DNA of 64,000 nt from Amycolatopsis xylanica (GTDB taxonomy: Bacteria; Actinomycetota; Actinomycetes; Mycobacteriales; Pseudonocardiaceae). A program made the translations under genes and the position numbers. Numbering within the stretch: the stretch's first letter is position 1; each line of letters starts with the position of its first letter. The notes beneath the pieces were generated by a model that saw only the letters and a list, made by a program, of their open reading frames with translations, did not search any database and had not been told where the DNA came from. This document shows positions 48,988 through 57,498 of this stretch, piece by piece. The stretch is from positions 248,001 to 312,000 of the forward strand of contig NZ_FNON01000003.1 in assembly GCF_900107045.1 (NCBI RefSeq), in the 5' to 3' direction.

Positions 48988-51294
48988 TCACAGAAACAGG
49001 GGGAAGGGGTTGAGCTCCGAGTAGGCGGTCGGCTCGGCCGAACGGCCCAGCCGGACGGGCACGTCGAACAGCCTGCCAGGTGCGAACCTCGCCCAGAACG
49101 TCCGCATGCCCGGCACGATCACCTTGACGACGGGCAGGCCGACGTCCGGCCTGGTCTGGTCCAATACCAGTGTTTCCAGATCCCGCTCGCCGAGCTTGCG
49201 CACGAGCGCCTCCACGTCGTCGCGGATATCGGCACGATGTGCGAACCGGAAATCAGCGGGCTTGCGCGCGGGCACGCCACCCATGGGCAGCAGGTACGGC
49301 TGGTTCTCCACGGTCGCGCCGCGCAGCCAGCGACGGGCGTCCGGGTCGTCGAACTCGCAGTCGCCGTCGGCGAGCACGGCCAGCATCTGGTTCAGCTCGC
49401 TCACCGCGCGCCGCAGCGCCGTGCGCGGATCGAGGTGCGCGCCGAAGCCGAGCATGATGTTCTCGCTCGGCTTGCCCAGCTCGCGCGAGACCGCGACCAT
49501 CACCGGCACGCCCACATCGGACGTGACGTCCAGCGCCCACAGCTCGCGCCCGATCTCGGCGTAGCGCTGGGTCATCTCCTCCAGCCACGGGTCACCGAAC
49601 CCGCCGAGGTCGACGCCGGGCATCGGCGTCCGGTTGTACCACCACAACGCGACCGCGTCGCGCTCGATCACTTCCAGGGTTCCCTGCAGGATGGCGTCTT
49701 CCACACTGCTGCCCGCGGCGCAGCCGTTGGAATCCGCGCGCAGCGACCGGAGCCCGCGCTCGTCCGGCGCGCCGTAGTACAGCATTTCGGTGGGCAGCAA
49801 GCGATGCGTCTGGGCGCTCAGCGACCACACCGGGGTCCAGGCGAGCACCTTGTCCTCGTCGAACGGCTCGCCCACCCGCTGCATGACGCCGTGTTCGCGG
49901 TTCCAGGCCACCCGGTCGCGATACTGCTGTTCGGAGTAGAGCATGCAGTCGTTCGGGTGGATCGCGTGGGACCCGAACGACCTCAATGAACCGAAGACGC
50001 GGAACTCGTCGCCCTGATAACTGCCCGAAAAGCGTTCCACGGCCTCACAAAGCGCGCCGACCTCGGCGTCGAGCGCGGTCGCGCCCTTGCCGCCGTTCTC
50101 CCCGCGCAGGTTCGCGCGCAGGCTCGCCATCCCGGTCATCGAGCGCACGACGTTGACACCGGAGCGGTAGGCGTTGACGAAGGACGGGCTCGACTCGTCG
50201 CGGGTGACCTCACGCACGATGCCGGTGACCGGGCTGACCAGGTGCCGGTACTTCTCCAGCATCTGCACGGCGGTGAGCGTGCGGTGCCCGCCGCCGCCAC
50301 AGCTGGCCTTCTTCGATTCGGCCAGCACCACCGGTTTCATCGCGTGCTGGGCCACCAGGTCGCGGTCGCCGCACTGCGGGCACTGCGGCCGCCGCTGCAG
50401 CTGGTGCAGGCGGCCGCGCAGGTCGAGCGAGTCGAGCACCCACACGCAGTGCTGGCCGGGATAACGATATCCCGCAAGCCATTTTGTCACTTCGAGCGAG
50501 ATCAGGTGCGCCGCGGCGGAGGTCAGCGGCGGCACCGCCGAAGCGGGCCGGGCCGCCGGGCCCTCGTGCCCGAGTGCCGCCTGCACACAGGCTTCCGCGT
50601 GCCGCTGCCCCCACAGCCGGTTCGCCAGGCAGTGCCAGCACGCCGATTCCCCTGGCTGGAAAACGGGACCGAGCCACACCTGCGCGCCGACCGGCTTCGC
50701 GAGCAGCCACGGCCGTCCGGTCATCCGATGCGTCCGGTCGATCTCGGCGAGGCGCGGATCGAGGTAATCGTCGCACAACACCACGGAAACATCCGCGTCA
50801 CCACCGGACACGCACAGCCCGCCGTCACGCAGCGCACGGTCCACAAGGGCCGCGTCGGTGCTGTCGCCGAGCGCGAGCACCTCGACGCGCGCGGACTTTT
50901 CCCGCTGCTCGGCGGCGACCGGGTCGACGCCGCAGGCATCCCAGTAGGCCAGCGTGCGCGCGTCGATGCCGGGATCGGCGGGCGAGCGCAGGGTGACGAG
51001 ATCGGCTTCGACGAGCTGGGCCAGCAGGGCCGCGACCTGCTCGGTCTCCATGCCGGCGGGCTTGGCGCGCAGCAGTCCTTCGAAGTCGCGCGTGCCGTCC
51101 AGCAGTGACGCCAGCGCCGCGATCTGCGTGCCGCGCATGGCGATCACGCCTGTTTCGGAGAAGAGGTAGGCGCCGTCGCCCTCGCTGATCTCCGCGCGGA
51201 GGTGCCGCTTGAAGTCAAGGAACCTTGCCAGGATGCGCTTCCCCATGAGGTCATGGTGGTCGAGCCGCGACGCCCGGGCCAGCGAAACATTCAT
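48988..51294 (-). CDS. Fused TOMM cyclodehydratase (E1-like leader binding + YcaO)
   Basis: About 768 residues if started at ATG 51294 (GGCGGG just upstream); ATG 51246 is an alternative. The N-terminal half is E1-like with a leader-binding start and two zinc CxxC pairs, SACWHC (Cys219, Cys222) and QCPQCG (Cys305, Cys308). The C-terminal half is YcaO: GGKGATALDAEVGALCEAVE and SSVEDAILQGTLEVIERDAV are ATP and Mg motifs, and the end is the Pro-rich NPFPLFL typical of azoline-forming YcaOs. It would turn Cys, Ser or Thr of a precursor peptide into thiazoline or oxazoline. The precursor gene is not obvious nearby. Divergent from a SARP gene. Confidence 0.88.
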   Translation of the reverse strand: MNVSLARASRLDHHDLMGKRILARFLDFKRHLRAEISEGDGAYLFSETGVIAMRGTQIAALASLLDGTRDFEGLLRAKPAGMETEQVAALLAQLVEADLVTLRSPADPGIDARTLAYWDACGVDPVAAEQREKSARVEVLALGDSTDAALVDRALRDGGLCVSGGDADVSVVLCDDYLDPRLAEIDRTHRMTGRPWLLAKPVGAQVWLGPVFQPGESACWHCLANRLWGQRHAEACVQAALGHEGPAARPASAVPPLTSAAAHLISLEVTKWLAGYRYPGQHCVWVLDSLDLRGRLHQLQRRPQCPQCGDRDLVAQHAMKPVVLAESKKASCGGGGHRTLTAVQMLEKYRHLVSPVTGIVREVTRDESSPSFVNAYRSGVNVVRSMTGMASLRANLRGENGGKGATALDAEVGALCEAVERFSGSYQGDEFRVFGSLRSFGSHAIHPNDCMLYSEQQYRDRVAWNREHGVMQRVGEPFDEDKVLAWTPVWSLSAQTHRLLPTEMLYYGAPDERGLRSLRADSNGCAAGSSVEDAILQGTLEVIERDAVALWWYNRTPMPGVDLGGFGDPWLEEMTQRYAEIGRELWALDVTSDVGVPVMVAVSRELGKPSENIMLGFGAHLDPRTALRRAVSELNQMLAVLADGDCEFDDPDARRWLRGATVENQPYLLPMGGVPARKPADFRFAHRADIRDDVEALVRKLGERDLETLVLDQTRPDVGLPVVKVIVPGMRTFWARFAPGRLFDVPVRLGRSAEPTAYSELNPFPLFL

Positions 51295-51445
51295 GTCCCG
51301 CCTATGGATTTCGCATACGGCGACCGGGGAAACGCACGAGTACCGCGATGGCACGGTCACTGGTACCCGGTTGGCCACTCTGTCACTGTCGGAAAGCACA
51401 GACAGCGGGGGTTCCGGCGATGGATGCATCTGGGGAGGCGCGGCG

Positions 51446-52264
51446 ATGGACGGATACGCACCACTGCTGACCGAGCGCGACGAGTCGACACAGCCGGCGG
51501 TGCGGTTCAATGTGCTCGGGCCACTCGAGGTGCTCAAGGACGGCGTCGACTACGCGCCGACCACGCCGAAAGTACTGCGGCTGCTGGCGATGCTGGTGAC
51601 CAGGCCGGGAAAGATCGTGCACGTCGATTCGATCATGCACGAGCTATGGGCCAATGATCCGCCGCGCACCGTGCGGACCACCATGCACACCTACGTGCAC
51701 CACCTGCGCCGCTGCATCGAACAGAACGGCCTCGCCGACGACGCGGAGTCGCTGCTCGTCACCAAGCCGCCCGGCTACCTCATGCGCATCGACCCCGAGC
51801 AGGTGGACGTCTTCGGCTTCCAGCGGCTGCACCTGCGCGGCCGCGAACTGCTGCGCCGCCGCGAATACGCGGGCGCCGCCACCGCTTTCCGCTCGGCGCT
51901 CGACCTGTGGTCCGGACCGCCGCTGTCGAACGTGCACTGCGGACCCGTGCTTTCCGGCTATGTGGTGGAACTGCTCGAACAACGGCGCAGCGCGCTCAGC
52001 CTGCGCATCGAAGCCGAGATCCGCGGCGGCATGCACCTCGAGCTCATCGGCGAGCTGCGCACGCTGGTCGCGGGAAACCCGCTGGACGAAAGCCTGCACG
52101 GGCAGCTGATGCGGGTGCTCGGGCGCAGCGGCCGCCGCTCCGACGCGATGGCCTTCTACCGCCAGCTCCGCGCCCGCCTGAACGACGAGCTGGGGGTGGA
52201 GCCCTGCGACGAACTGCAGCTGCTGCACCACGAACTGCTGGCCGAGGGTGAACATGGCCGCTGA
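51446..52264 (+). CDS. SARP-family activator (DnrI-like)
   Basis: 272 residues from ATG 51446, with GGGGAGG 8 bases upstream. OmpR-like DNA-binding domain (FNVLGPLEVLKDGVDYAPTT, IVHVDSIMHELWANDPPRTV) then a complete BTAD domain (VDVFGFQRLHLRGRELLRRR to LGVEPCDELQLLHHELL). SARPs activate antibiotic genes by binding direct repeats near -35. Divergent from the YcaO-SagB operon across 151 bases, so that operon is the probable target. I found no clear heptamer repeats in the gap. Confidence 0.87.
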   Translation: MDGYAPLLTERDESTQPAVRFNVLGPLEVLKDGVDYAPTTPKVLRLLAMLVTRPGKIVHVDSIMHELWANDPPRTVRTTMHTYVHHLRRCIEQNGLADDAESLLVTKPPGYLMRIDPEQVDVFGFQRLHLRGRELLRRREYAGAATAFRSALDLWSGPPLSNVHCGPVLSGYVVELLEQRRSALSLRIEAEIRGGMHLELIGELRTLVAGNPLDESLHGQLMRVLGRSGRRSDAMAFYRQLRARLNDELGVEPCDELQLLHHELLAEGEHGR

Positions 52265-52302
52265 GATCCCTGACAGTCACAGGAAAGAGTGAGGACCCAA
52301 GT

Positions 52303-52992
52303 ATGAATGCTCGTAGCTACGGCCAGTTCTGTGGCCTCGCCCGTGCTATCGAGATGATCGGCGAACGCTGGTCGATGCTCGTCGTCCGAGACCTGGTGCT
52401 AGGCCCCAAGCGGTTCACCGAGTTGCAGGCAGGCCTGCCGAAGATCCCGGCCAGCATCCTCTCGACCCGGCTCAACGAACTCGAGCACTGGGGCGTCATC
52501 CGGCGCAGGGTCACCCCGCAGCTGGACGCCTCCGTGGTCTACGAACTGACCGAATACGGCGGCGAGCTCGACCAGATCGTGCTGCAGCTCGGCATGTGGG
52601 GCGCCCGTTCGCTGACCGAGCCGTGCCCCGACGAGGTGATCACCACCGACGCGGCGATCTTGGCTCTCTACGGCGCTTTCCGCCCGGAATCCGCGCTGGA
52701 CAAGCGAATCACCTTCGAGCTCAGGCTCGGCACACTCACCCTGACCGCGGTCGTCGCCGACGGTTCGGTCAAGGTCGCGGAAGGCTGCGGTGCCGAGACG
52801 CCCGACATCAGCATCGAGCCGAAGACCCCGGCCGTGCTCAACCAGTTGCTCAAGGGCGAGGTCAACGCGTCCGCTGCCATCGCGGACGGACGCGTGATCG
52901 TCAAAGGCGCACAGGAGTACCTGGAGACCTTTTCGGAGATCTTCCACGTCGACGCGACGCCAGCGCCCTCCGAGGGCCTGGTCGTCCACTGA
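52303..52992 (+). CDS. HxlR-type regulator with C-terminal sterol-carrier-like domain
   Basis: 229 residues from ATG 52303 (GAGGA 8 bases upstream). Residues about 8-100 are an HxlR winged helix (CGLARAIEMIGERWSMLVVR, PASILSTRLNELEHWGVI). The C-terminal part (ITFELRLGTLTLTAVVADGS, TPAVLNQLLKGEVNASAAIA) looks like an SCP2 lipid-binding domain, so a hydrophobic ligand may be sensed. It lies 38 bases after the SARP gene on the same strand, likely one transcript. Confidence 0.82.
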   Translation: MNARSYGQFCGLARAIEMIGERWSMLVVRDLVLGPKRFTELQAGLPKIPASILSTRLNELEHWGVIRRRVTPQLDASVVYELTEYGGELDQIVLQLGMWGARSLTEPCPDEVITTDAAILALYGAFRPESALDKRITFELRLGTLTLTAVVADGSVKVAEGCGAETPDISIEPKTPAVLNQLLKGEVNASAAIADGRVIVKGAQEYLETFSEIFHVDATPAPSEGLVVH

Positions 52993-52998
52993 GTATCC

Positions 52999-53059
52999 AG
53001 CCGGTCCCGTGCGGCCTCTTCCATATGACAAAACGCTAGAAATGCGCGCGGGACCGGCT
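52999..53059 (+). terminator. Long-loop hairpin after HxlR gene
   Basis: AGCCGGTCCCG (52999-53009) and CGGGACCGGCT (53049-53059), perfect 11-bp arms with a 39-base loop. It lies 6 bases after the stop and 100 bases before the kinase start. It may be a terminator or a leader element. Confidence 0.45.
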
Positions 53060-53159
53060 AGGTGACTTCCCAGTGAGCCGCAGTCGGTTAAAATCCCCTG
53101 TGCCGCTCGCCCGGCACGACCTTTTGGGGGTTACGAGCGAGCTGGTGACTGGGGTGCCT

Positions 53160-55466
53160 ATGCCGGACGAAGATCAGATCACGATCACCGCGCAGTCGCG
53201 GGGAGCCGCCGGGCCTGACCGGCGGCCTCGCCAAGCAGTGCACCTCGCCAACGCGATCGTCACCGTGGTGTTCGCCGGGTACTTCGCCGTCCAGTTGTTC
53301 AGCGCGGCCAAATCCGGGGCCAAGGGCAGCACGCTCATCGCACTGGCGGTGGTGACCGGCACCCTGGTGGCGATCCAGCTGTTCTACTTCGGCCGCCCGA
53401 CGACCCAGCTGCGCTCTTCGCTGAGCCGTGGCGTGCTGGTGCTCCAGGCGTTGCTCGGCTACCTGCCGATCCTGTTGTTCGGCGGGGACCTGGACGACAT
53501 GCCCAGCTTCCTCGCGGGCAGCGTCCTGCTGGTACTGAGGCCACTACCCGGCTGGATCACGTTCAGCGCGATCGTGCTGAGCATGATCCCGATCGAGATC
53601 TCGCTGGAGACGGGCACACTCGACCGGCTCTACGACGTCTTGGTCGTGCTGGTCACCGGCCTCTACGTGTATCTGCTGACTCAGCTCTCCCGGCTGGTGA
53701 CCGGCCTGAACGACGCGCGCGCCGAACTCGCCGAGGGCGCGGTCGCCGAGGAGCGCCTGCGCTTCGCCAGCGACCTGCACGACCTGCTCGGCATGGGACT
53801 CTCCGCGATCGCGCTCAAGGGTGAGCTGACCCACCGGCTGCTGCGCCGGGCCCCCGAGCGGGCGAGAGCGGTGCTCTCGGACATGACCGACATCGCCAGG
53901 CGCACCCTGTCCGACGTGCGCTCGGTCGCGAGCGGCTACCGCGAGCTGTCGCTGGAGGGCGAGGCCAGGATCGCCAAGTCGCTGCTGGCCGCCTCCGACG
54001 TCGAGGCCGAACTCGACCTCGACCAGAGCGACCTGCCCGTCCAGTTCCGCACGGTGCTGACGACCGTGCTGCGCGAGGGCGTGACCAATGTGCTCCGCTA
54101 CAGCGAGGTCAGCACCTGCCGGATCACCGTCCGGCAGACGGACGAGATGGTGTCACTCGACATCACCAGCGACGGCGACGCGCCGGCGGAGTCCGACGAC
54201 GACTGGATCCCCAAGCTGACCGAGCGGGTCGAGGCGCTGGGCGGCACGGTCACCGTCGACCAGCGCGCGGACGGCACCCGGCTGCACACCCGGCTGCCGC
54301 TGCCCGACGAGCACGGGGCGAGCGGGCGGCAGGGGCGGTCCGGGCTTTCGGCGCAGGATCCGGATTCGCATCCGGGCACGAGGCAGACGCGCACCGCGGT
54401 CGCCATCGTGTTCTCCGGGATGTGCGTCGCCGCACTCGTCCATTTGCTGTACCTCACCAGCTCGCCATGGCAGATCGCGCTCACCGCGGGCTACCTGGCG
54501 GCGCTGCTGGTGCTGCAGCTGTCCTTCTTCACCCGCCCGACAGCCCGTCTGCAGTCCCGGCAGGGCTACGGGCTGCTGTTCGTCCAGGCCTGCCTGATCT
54601 TCCTCCCGCTGATCCAGCTGAAGGCCAATTGGGTGAGCCTGCCTGGCTGGCTGGCCGGCACCGCGCTGCTGGTACTCCGGCCGGTCGCGGGCTGGACGGT
54701 GTTCGCGGCCGTGGTCGCCGGTGTCGTCTGGGTGCGGGGCGGGTTCGCCGCGGACCCGCAGGGCATCGTCTTCAACGCCGTGGCCACGGTGAACACCGGC
54801 CTGATCGTGTTCGCGCTGAGCTGGATGACCAGGCTGGCCGCCGAGCTGGCGGCCACCCGCAGGCGGCTGGCCGAGGTCGCCGTCGCGGAGGAACGGCTCC
54901 GGTTCGCCCGTGACCTGCACGATCTGCTCGGGCTCAGCCTGTCGGCGATCGCCCTGAAGACCGAGCTCACCGACCGCATGCTGCCCGTCGACCCCGGTCG
55001 GGCGACGGTCGAGCTGGAGGACGTGCTCAACCTGTCCCGCGAGGCGCTGGCGGACGTGCGCTCGGTCGCCACCGGGTACCGCGACCTGTCGCTGGATCAG
55101 GAGTCCCGCTCGGCGCAGGCTGTGCTGGCGGCGGCCGAGGTGGAGGTCAAGATGGACCTCCAGCTGGGGGAGCTGCCCAAGCCGGTGACCACCGTGCTCG
55201 CCGTCGTGCTGCGGGAAGGGGTCACGAACGTGCTGCGGCACAGCAAGGTCGAGCAGTGCGACATCGCGGTGCGTCAGCTCGGTGACGAGGTCAGGCTCGA
55301 CATCGTGAACGACGGGGTGGGCCAGGCCGCGCCGCAGCCGGGCACCGAGGTCAGCGGCAACGGGATCCGGAACCTGTCCGACCGGGTGAGCGCGCTGGGC
55401 GGGGAACTCACCGCCGCGGTGGCCGAAGACGGCCGGTTCCGGCTGCGCGCCGTGGTGCCGGTGTAG
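53160..55466 (+). CDS. Fused double DesK-like sensor histidine kinase
   Basis: 768 residues from ATG 53160 (GTG 53142 possible). Two complete modules in tandem, each with five or so membrane segments, a HisKA_3 helix and an ATPase domain: module 1 has EERLRFASDLHDLLGMGLSA (His207) and REGVTNVLRYSEV; module 2 has EERLRFARDLHDLLGLSLSA (His587), REGVTNVLRHSKV and the nucleotide loops NDGVG and GNGIRNLSDRV. Module 1 lacks the glycine loops (SDGDAPAESDDDWIPKLTER), so its ATPase is probably inactive. Two near-identical response regulators at 46642 and 55472 suit the pair. It meets the regulator at 55472 head-on with a 5-base gap. Confidence 0.88.
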   Translation: MPDEDQITITAQSRGAAGPDRRPRQAVHLANAIVTVVFAGYFAVQLFSAAKSGAKGSTLIALAVVTGTLVAIQLFYFGRPTTQLRSSLSRGVLVLQALLGYLPILLFGGDLDDMPSFLAGSVLLVLRPLPGWITFSAIVLSMIPIEISLETGTLDRLYDVLVVLVTGLYVYLLTQLSRLVTGLNDARAELAEGAVAEERLRFASDLHDLLGMGLSAIALKGELTHRLLRRAPERARAVLSDMTDIARRTLSDVRSVASGYRELSLEGEARIAKSLLAASDVEAELDLDQSDLPVQFRTVLTTVLREGVTNVLRYSEVSTCRITVRQTDEMVSLDITSDGDAPAESDDDWIPKLTERVEALGGTVTVDQRADGTRLHTRLPLPDEHGASGRQGRSGLSAQDPDSHPGTRQTRTAVAIVFSGMCVAALVHLLYLTSSPWQIALTAGYLAALLVLQLSFFTRPTARLQSRQGYGLLFVQACLIFLPLIQLKANWVSLPGWLAGTALLVLRPVAGWTVFAAVVAGVVWVRGGFAADPQGIVFNAVATVNTGLIVFALSWMTRLAAELAATRRRLAEVAVAEERLRFARDLHDLLGLSLSAIALKTELTDRMLPVDPGRATVELEDVLNLSREALADVRSVATGYRDLSLDQESRSAQAVLAAAEVEVKMDLQLGELPKPVTTVLAVVLREGVTNVLRHSKVEQCDIAVRQLGDEVRLDIVNDGVGQAAPQPGTEVSGNGIRNLSDRVSALGGELTAAVAEDGRFRLRAVVPV

Positions 55467-55471
55467 CCGTC

Positions 55472-56077
55472 TCAGATCCAGTCGGCGTCGCGGGCGATGC
55501 GGATGGCGTCGAAGCGGTTCTTGGCGCCGACCTTGGACACGATCGTGGTGAGGTAGTTGCGCACGGTGCCCGCGGACAGGAAGAGCTGGCCCGCGATCTC
55601 GACGGGATCGGCGCCGGCGGCCGTCAGCCGGAGCACCTCGATCTCACGCGGGGTCAGCGGGCAGTCCTCGGAGTCCCAGGCGGCGATCGCCAGCTCCCCG
55701 TCGACCACGCGGCGGCCCGCGGCGACCCCGCGGATGGCGTTGGCCAGCTTGTCGGCGGGCGCGTCCTTGAGCAGGAAACCGCCGACCTTGGCGGCGAGCG
55801 CGCGGCGCAGCGTGCCGGGGCTGCCGAGGCTGGTGAGGATCAAGGTGCGGCATTCGGGCAGGAACTCGTGCAGTTCGGCCGCCGCGCTCAAACCGTCCTT
55901 GCCGGGCATGTCGATGTCGATGACGGCGACGTTCGGTCTCGCCGCTCTGGCGGCGGGCAGCACTTCGTCACCGGTGGCCGCTTCGGCGACCACCTCGATA
56001 TCCGCCTCGAGGCCGAGCAGCGCGACCAGGGCGCCACGCACGATATGCATATCCTCGGCCACCAGGACCCTGATCAT
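55472..56077 (-). CDS. NarL/FixJ-type response regulator, copy 2
   Basis: 201 residues from ATG 56077. It matches copy 1 almost domain for domain: AED pocket, Asp54 in AVIDIDMPGKDG, FLLKDAPADKLANAI, LTPREIEVLRL and SAGTVRNYLTTIVSKV. A duplicate pair around one double kinase suggests either two output branches or one regulator per module. It converges with the kinase gene; a strong hairpin at 56149 separates its promoter from the small gene upstream. Confidence 0.88.
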   Translation of the reverse strand: MIRVLVAEDMHIVRGALVALLGLEADIEVVAEAATGDEVLPAARAARPNVAVIDIDMPGKDGLSAAAELHEFLPECRTLILTSLGSPGTLRRALAAKVGGFLLKDAPADKLANAIRGVAAGRRVVDGELAIAAWDSEDCPLTPREIEVLRLTAAGADPVEIAGQLFLSAGTVRNYLTTIVSKVGAKNRFDAIRIARDADWI

Positions 56078-56148
56078 AGAAAGCCCCCTCCGCTGAGAAC
56101 AACATATCTAACACTGTTCCCGATGGGCGGGCATTCCCGGCATGGAAC

Positions 56149-56184
56149 CGGCCGCCGACCGCCCTGGAGCACGGTCGACGGCCG
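56149..56184 (-). terminator. 13-bp hairpin between the 61-residue gene and response regulator 2
   Basis: CGGCCGCCGACCG (56149-56161) and CGGTCGACGGCCG (56172-56184) pair with one mismatch around a 10-base loop, 18 bases beyond the stop of the 61-residue gene. Likely its terminator. Confidence 0.6.
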
Positions 56185-56202
56185 GGGCCTTGGGGTTTCC
56201 GC

Positions 56203-56388
56203 TCAAGCCGCTTCGGCCATCGGCGGAACAAAACAGATGCAGTCGGTGACCGTGTTTCCCGGCATGCGCCAGTTGGTCCACTGGTCGAACCGGTCGATCT
56301 CGAGCTTGATGCCGGCGTCCCGGACATCACCGCTGTAGCCGATCTCCGAAAAGAAGACGTTCACTCGCTCAGACTTGACAATGTTCAT
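56203..56388 (-). CDS. 61-residue protein, possible RiPP precursor
   Basis: Start at ATG 56388, chosen for GGGGGAG 6 bases upstream; the open frame extends to 56550 but its upstream codons look non-coding. The protein begins MNIVKSERVNVFFSEIGYSG and ends NTVTDCICFVPPMAEAA. The Cys-Ile-Cys and nearby Thr residues in the tail could be cyclodehydrated by the YcaO/SagB enzymes, but the core is poor in Cys, Ser and Thr, unlike classic azole precursors. It could equally be a small structured protein. Single gene with its own terminator, divergent from AraC copy 2. Confidence 0.6.
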   Translation of the reverse strand: MNIVKSERVNVFFSEIGYSGDVRDAGIKLEIDRFDQWTNWRMPGNTVTDCICFVPPMAEAA

Positions 56389-56637
56389 CGGGAACTCCCC
56401 CGCCACTTCGTGAAACATTTGATTGACACGTTGAAGTGTGCTCGGCGTCACCCGCTCCCATCCAGTGGACGCCGCACCACCCGTTCGTGCCTTTCGCATG
56501 CTCCAAAAGGCCGCACCGTCAACCCCTAACGTGGTCACCTTTTCGATCATGTATTTCTCATACGGGGAGGCTCAAAATTACATGCCGGACGGTGATCGGG
56601 TAACTACAGCGCGAGCGGCGCGAACACTAATCTCCAG

Positions 56638-56661
56638 TTGACCTGGAACGAATCGGGTCAA
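56638..56661. promoter_or_regulatory. TTGACC-N12-GGTCAA inverted repeat before AraC copy 2
   Basis: Six-base perfect arms at 56638-56643 and 56656-56661, ending 12 bases before ATG 56674. It may be an operator for the AraC regulator; TTGACC could also be a -35 box. The rest of 56389-56637 is non-coding and unremarkable. Confidence 0.4.
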
Positions 56662-56673
56662 TGAGGGGAGGCC

Positions 56674-57417
56674 ATGATGGATGAAACCGTCCGATGCGCT
56701 GTGGAGCGTGCCATCGGGACCATGCGCGAACACCTCGGCGAGCAGGTGACCATCGACGACATGGCCCGCTCCGCGATGTTCAGCAAATTCTATTTCTCGC
56801 GGATGTTCCACCAGGCCACCGGCGTGTCCCCTGGCCGTTTCCTCGCCGCGATGCGCCTGGCCGAGGCCAAGCGCCTGCTGCTGTCCACCTCGATCACCGT
56901 CGCGGACATCAGCAACCGGGTCGGCTACGCGAGCGTCGGCACGTTCAGCTCGCGATTCAGCAGCCGCGTCGGCGTCTCACCGACCGCGTACCGCAAGTTC
57001 GGCGGCGTCGTGCCGAACGGGGGCGCGCCCCAGCGGACGGCGGCCGGCGGTTCGGTGGTGCGCGGCACGCTCACCATTCCCGCTGGCGTCCCGCCGATGG
57101 CCGTCTTCGTCGGCCTGTTCCCCCGGCGGCTCACCGAGGGCAACCCGGTCCGCTGCGCCATCGTCGACGCGCCGGGCACCTTCGAGCTCGACGGCGTCCC
57201 CGACGGCTTCTGGCACGTCGTCGCCCACTGCGTCACCGAACCGGCGTGGGCCAACGCGCCCTACGTCGGCTATCAGGGCCCCGTCCAGACCAAGGCCGGT
57301 GTCGAAACACCACCCGCCGACCTGAAGCTCAGGGCGAAGCGCTCCTTCGACCCACCCGTCCTGCTGGCCCTGCCCGCCCTCCGCAGGCACCCCCACCCCG
57401 CCAAAATCGCCGTTTAA
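56674..57417 (+). CDS. AraC-family regulator, copy 2
   Basis: 247 residues from ATG 56674 (or the ATG directly after it); GGGGAGG just upstream. N-terminal AraC DNA-binding domain (VTIDDMARSAMFSKFYFSRM, TVADISNRVGYASVGTFSSRF), C-terminal beta-rich domain (VRGTLTIPAGVPPMAVFVGL, FELDGVPDGFWHVVAHCV), the same layout as copy 1 at 45507. With the two response regulators it forms a mirror-image pair around the YcaO/SagB region. Ends at a hairpin. Confidence 0.85.
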   Translation: MMDETVRCAVERAIGTMREHLGEQVTIDDMARSAMFSKFYFSRMFHQATGVSPGRFLAAMRLAEAKRLLLSTSITVADISNRVGYASVGTFSSRFSSRVGVSPTAYRKFGGVVPNGGAPQRTAAGGSVVRGTLTIPAGVPPMAVFVGLFPRRLTEGNPVRCAIVDAPGTFELDGVPDGFWHVVAHCVTEPAWANAPYVGYQGPVQTKAGVETPPADLKLRAKRSFDPPVLLALPALRRHPHPAKIAV

Positions 57418-57429
57418 AACCCGGCCTTC

Positions 57430-57488
57430 GAAAGCCCGAAAGTGGCTTTCGTCAGGTCTCATCTGACGAAAGCCACTTTCGGGCTTTT
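57430..57488. terminator. CCGAAAGCCACTTTCGG family, copy 3
   Basis: GAAAGCCCGAAAGTGGCTTT (start of the left arm, 57430-57449) and the reverse complement at 57461-57488, 26 of 28 pairs. Between convergent genes, 12 bases after the AraC stop and 10 before the end of the minus-strand gene. Two-way terminator. Confidence 0.72.
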
Positions 57489-57498
57489 CTGACCCAGG

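Noticed and set aside
56389..56550. N-terminal extension of the 61-residue protein to 115 residues
   Set aside because: Codon use upstream of ATG 56388 lacks the usual third-position GC, and the only good ribosome site serves that ATG.
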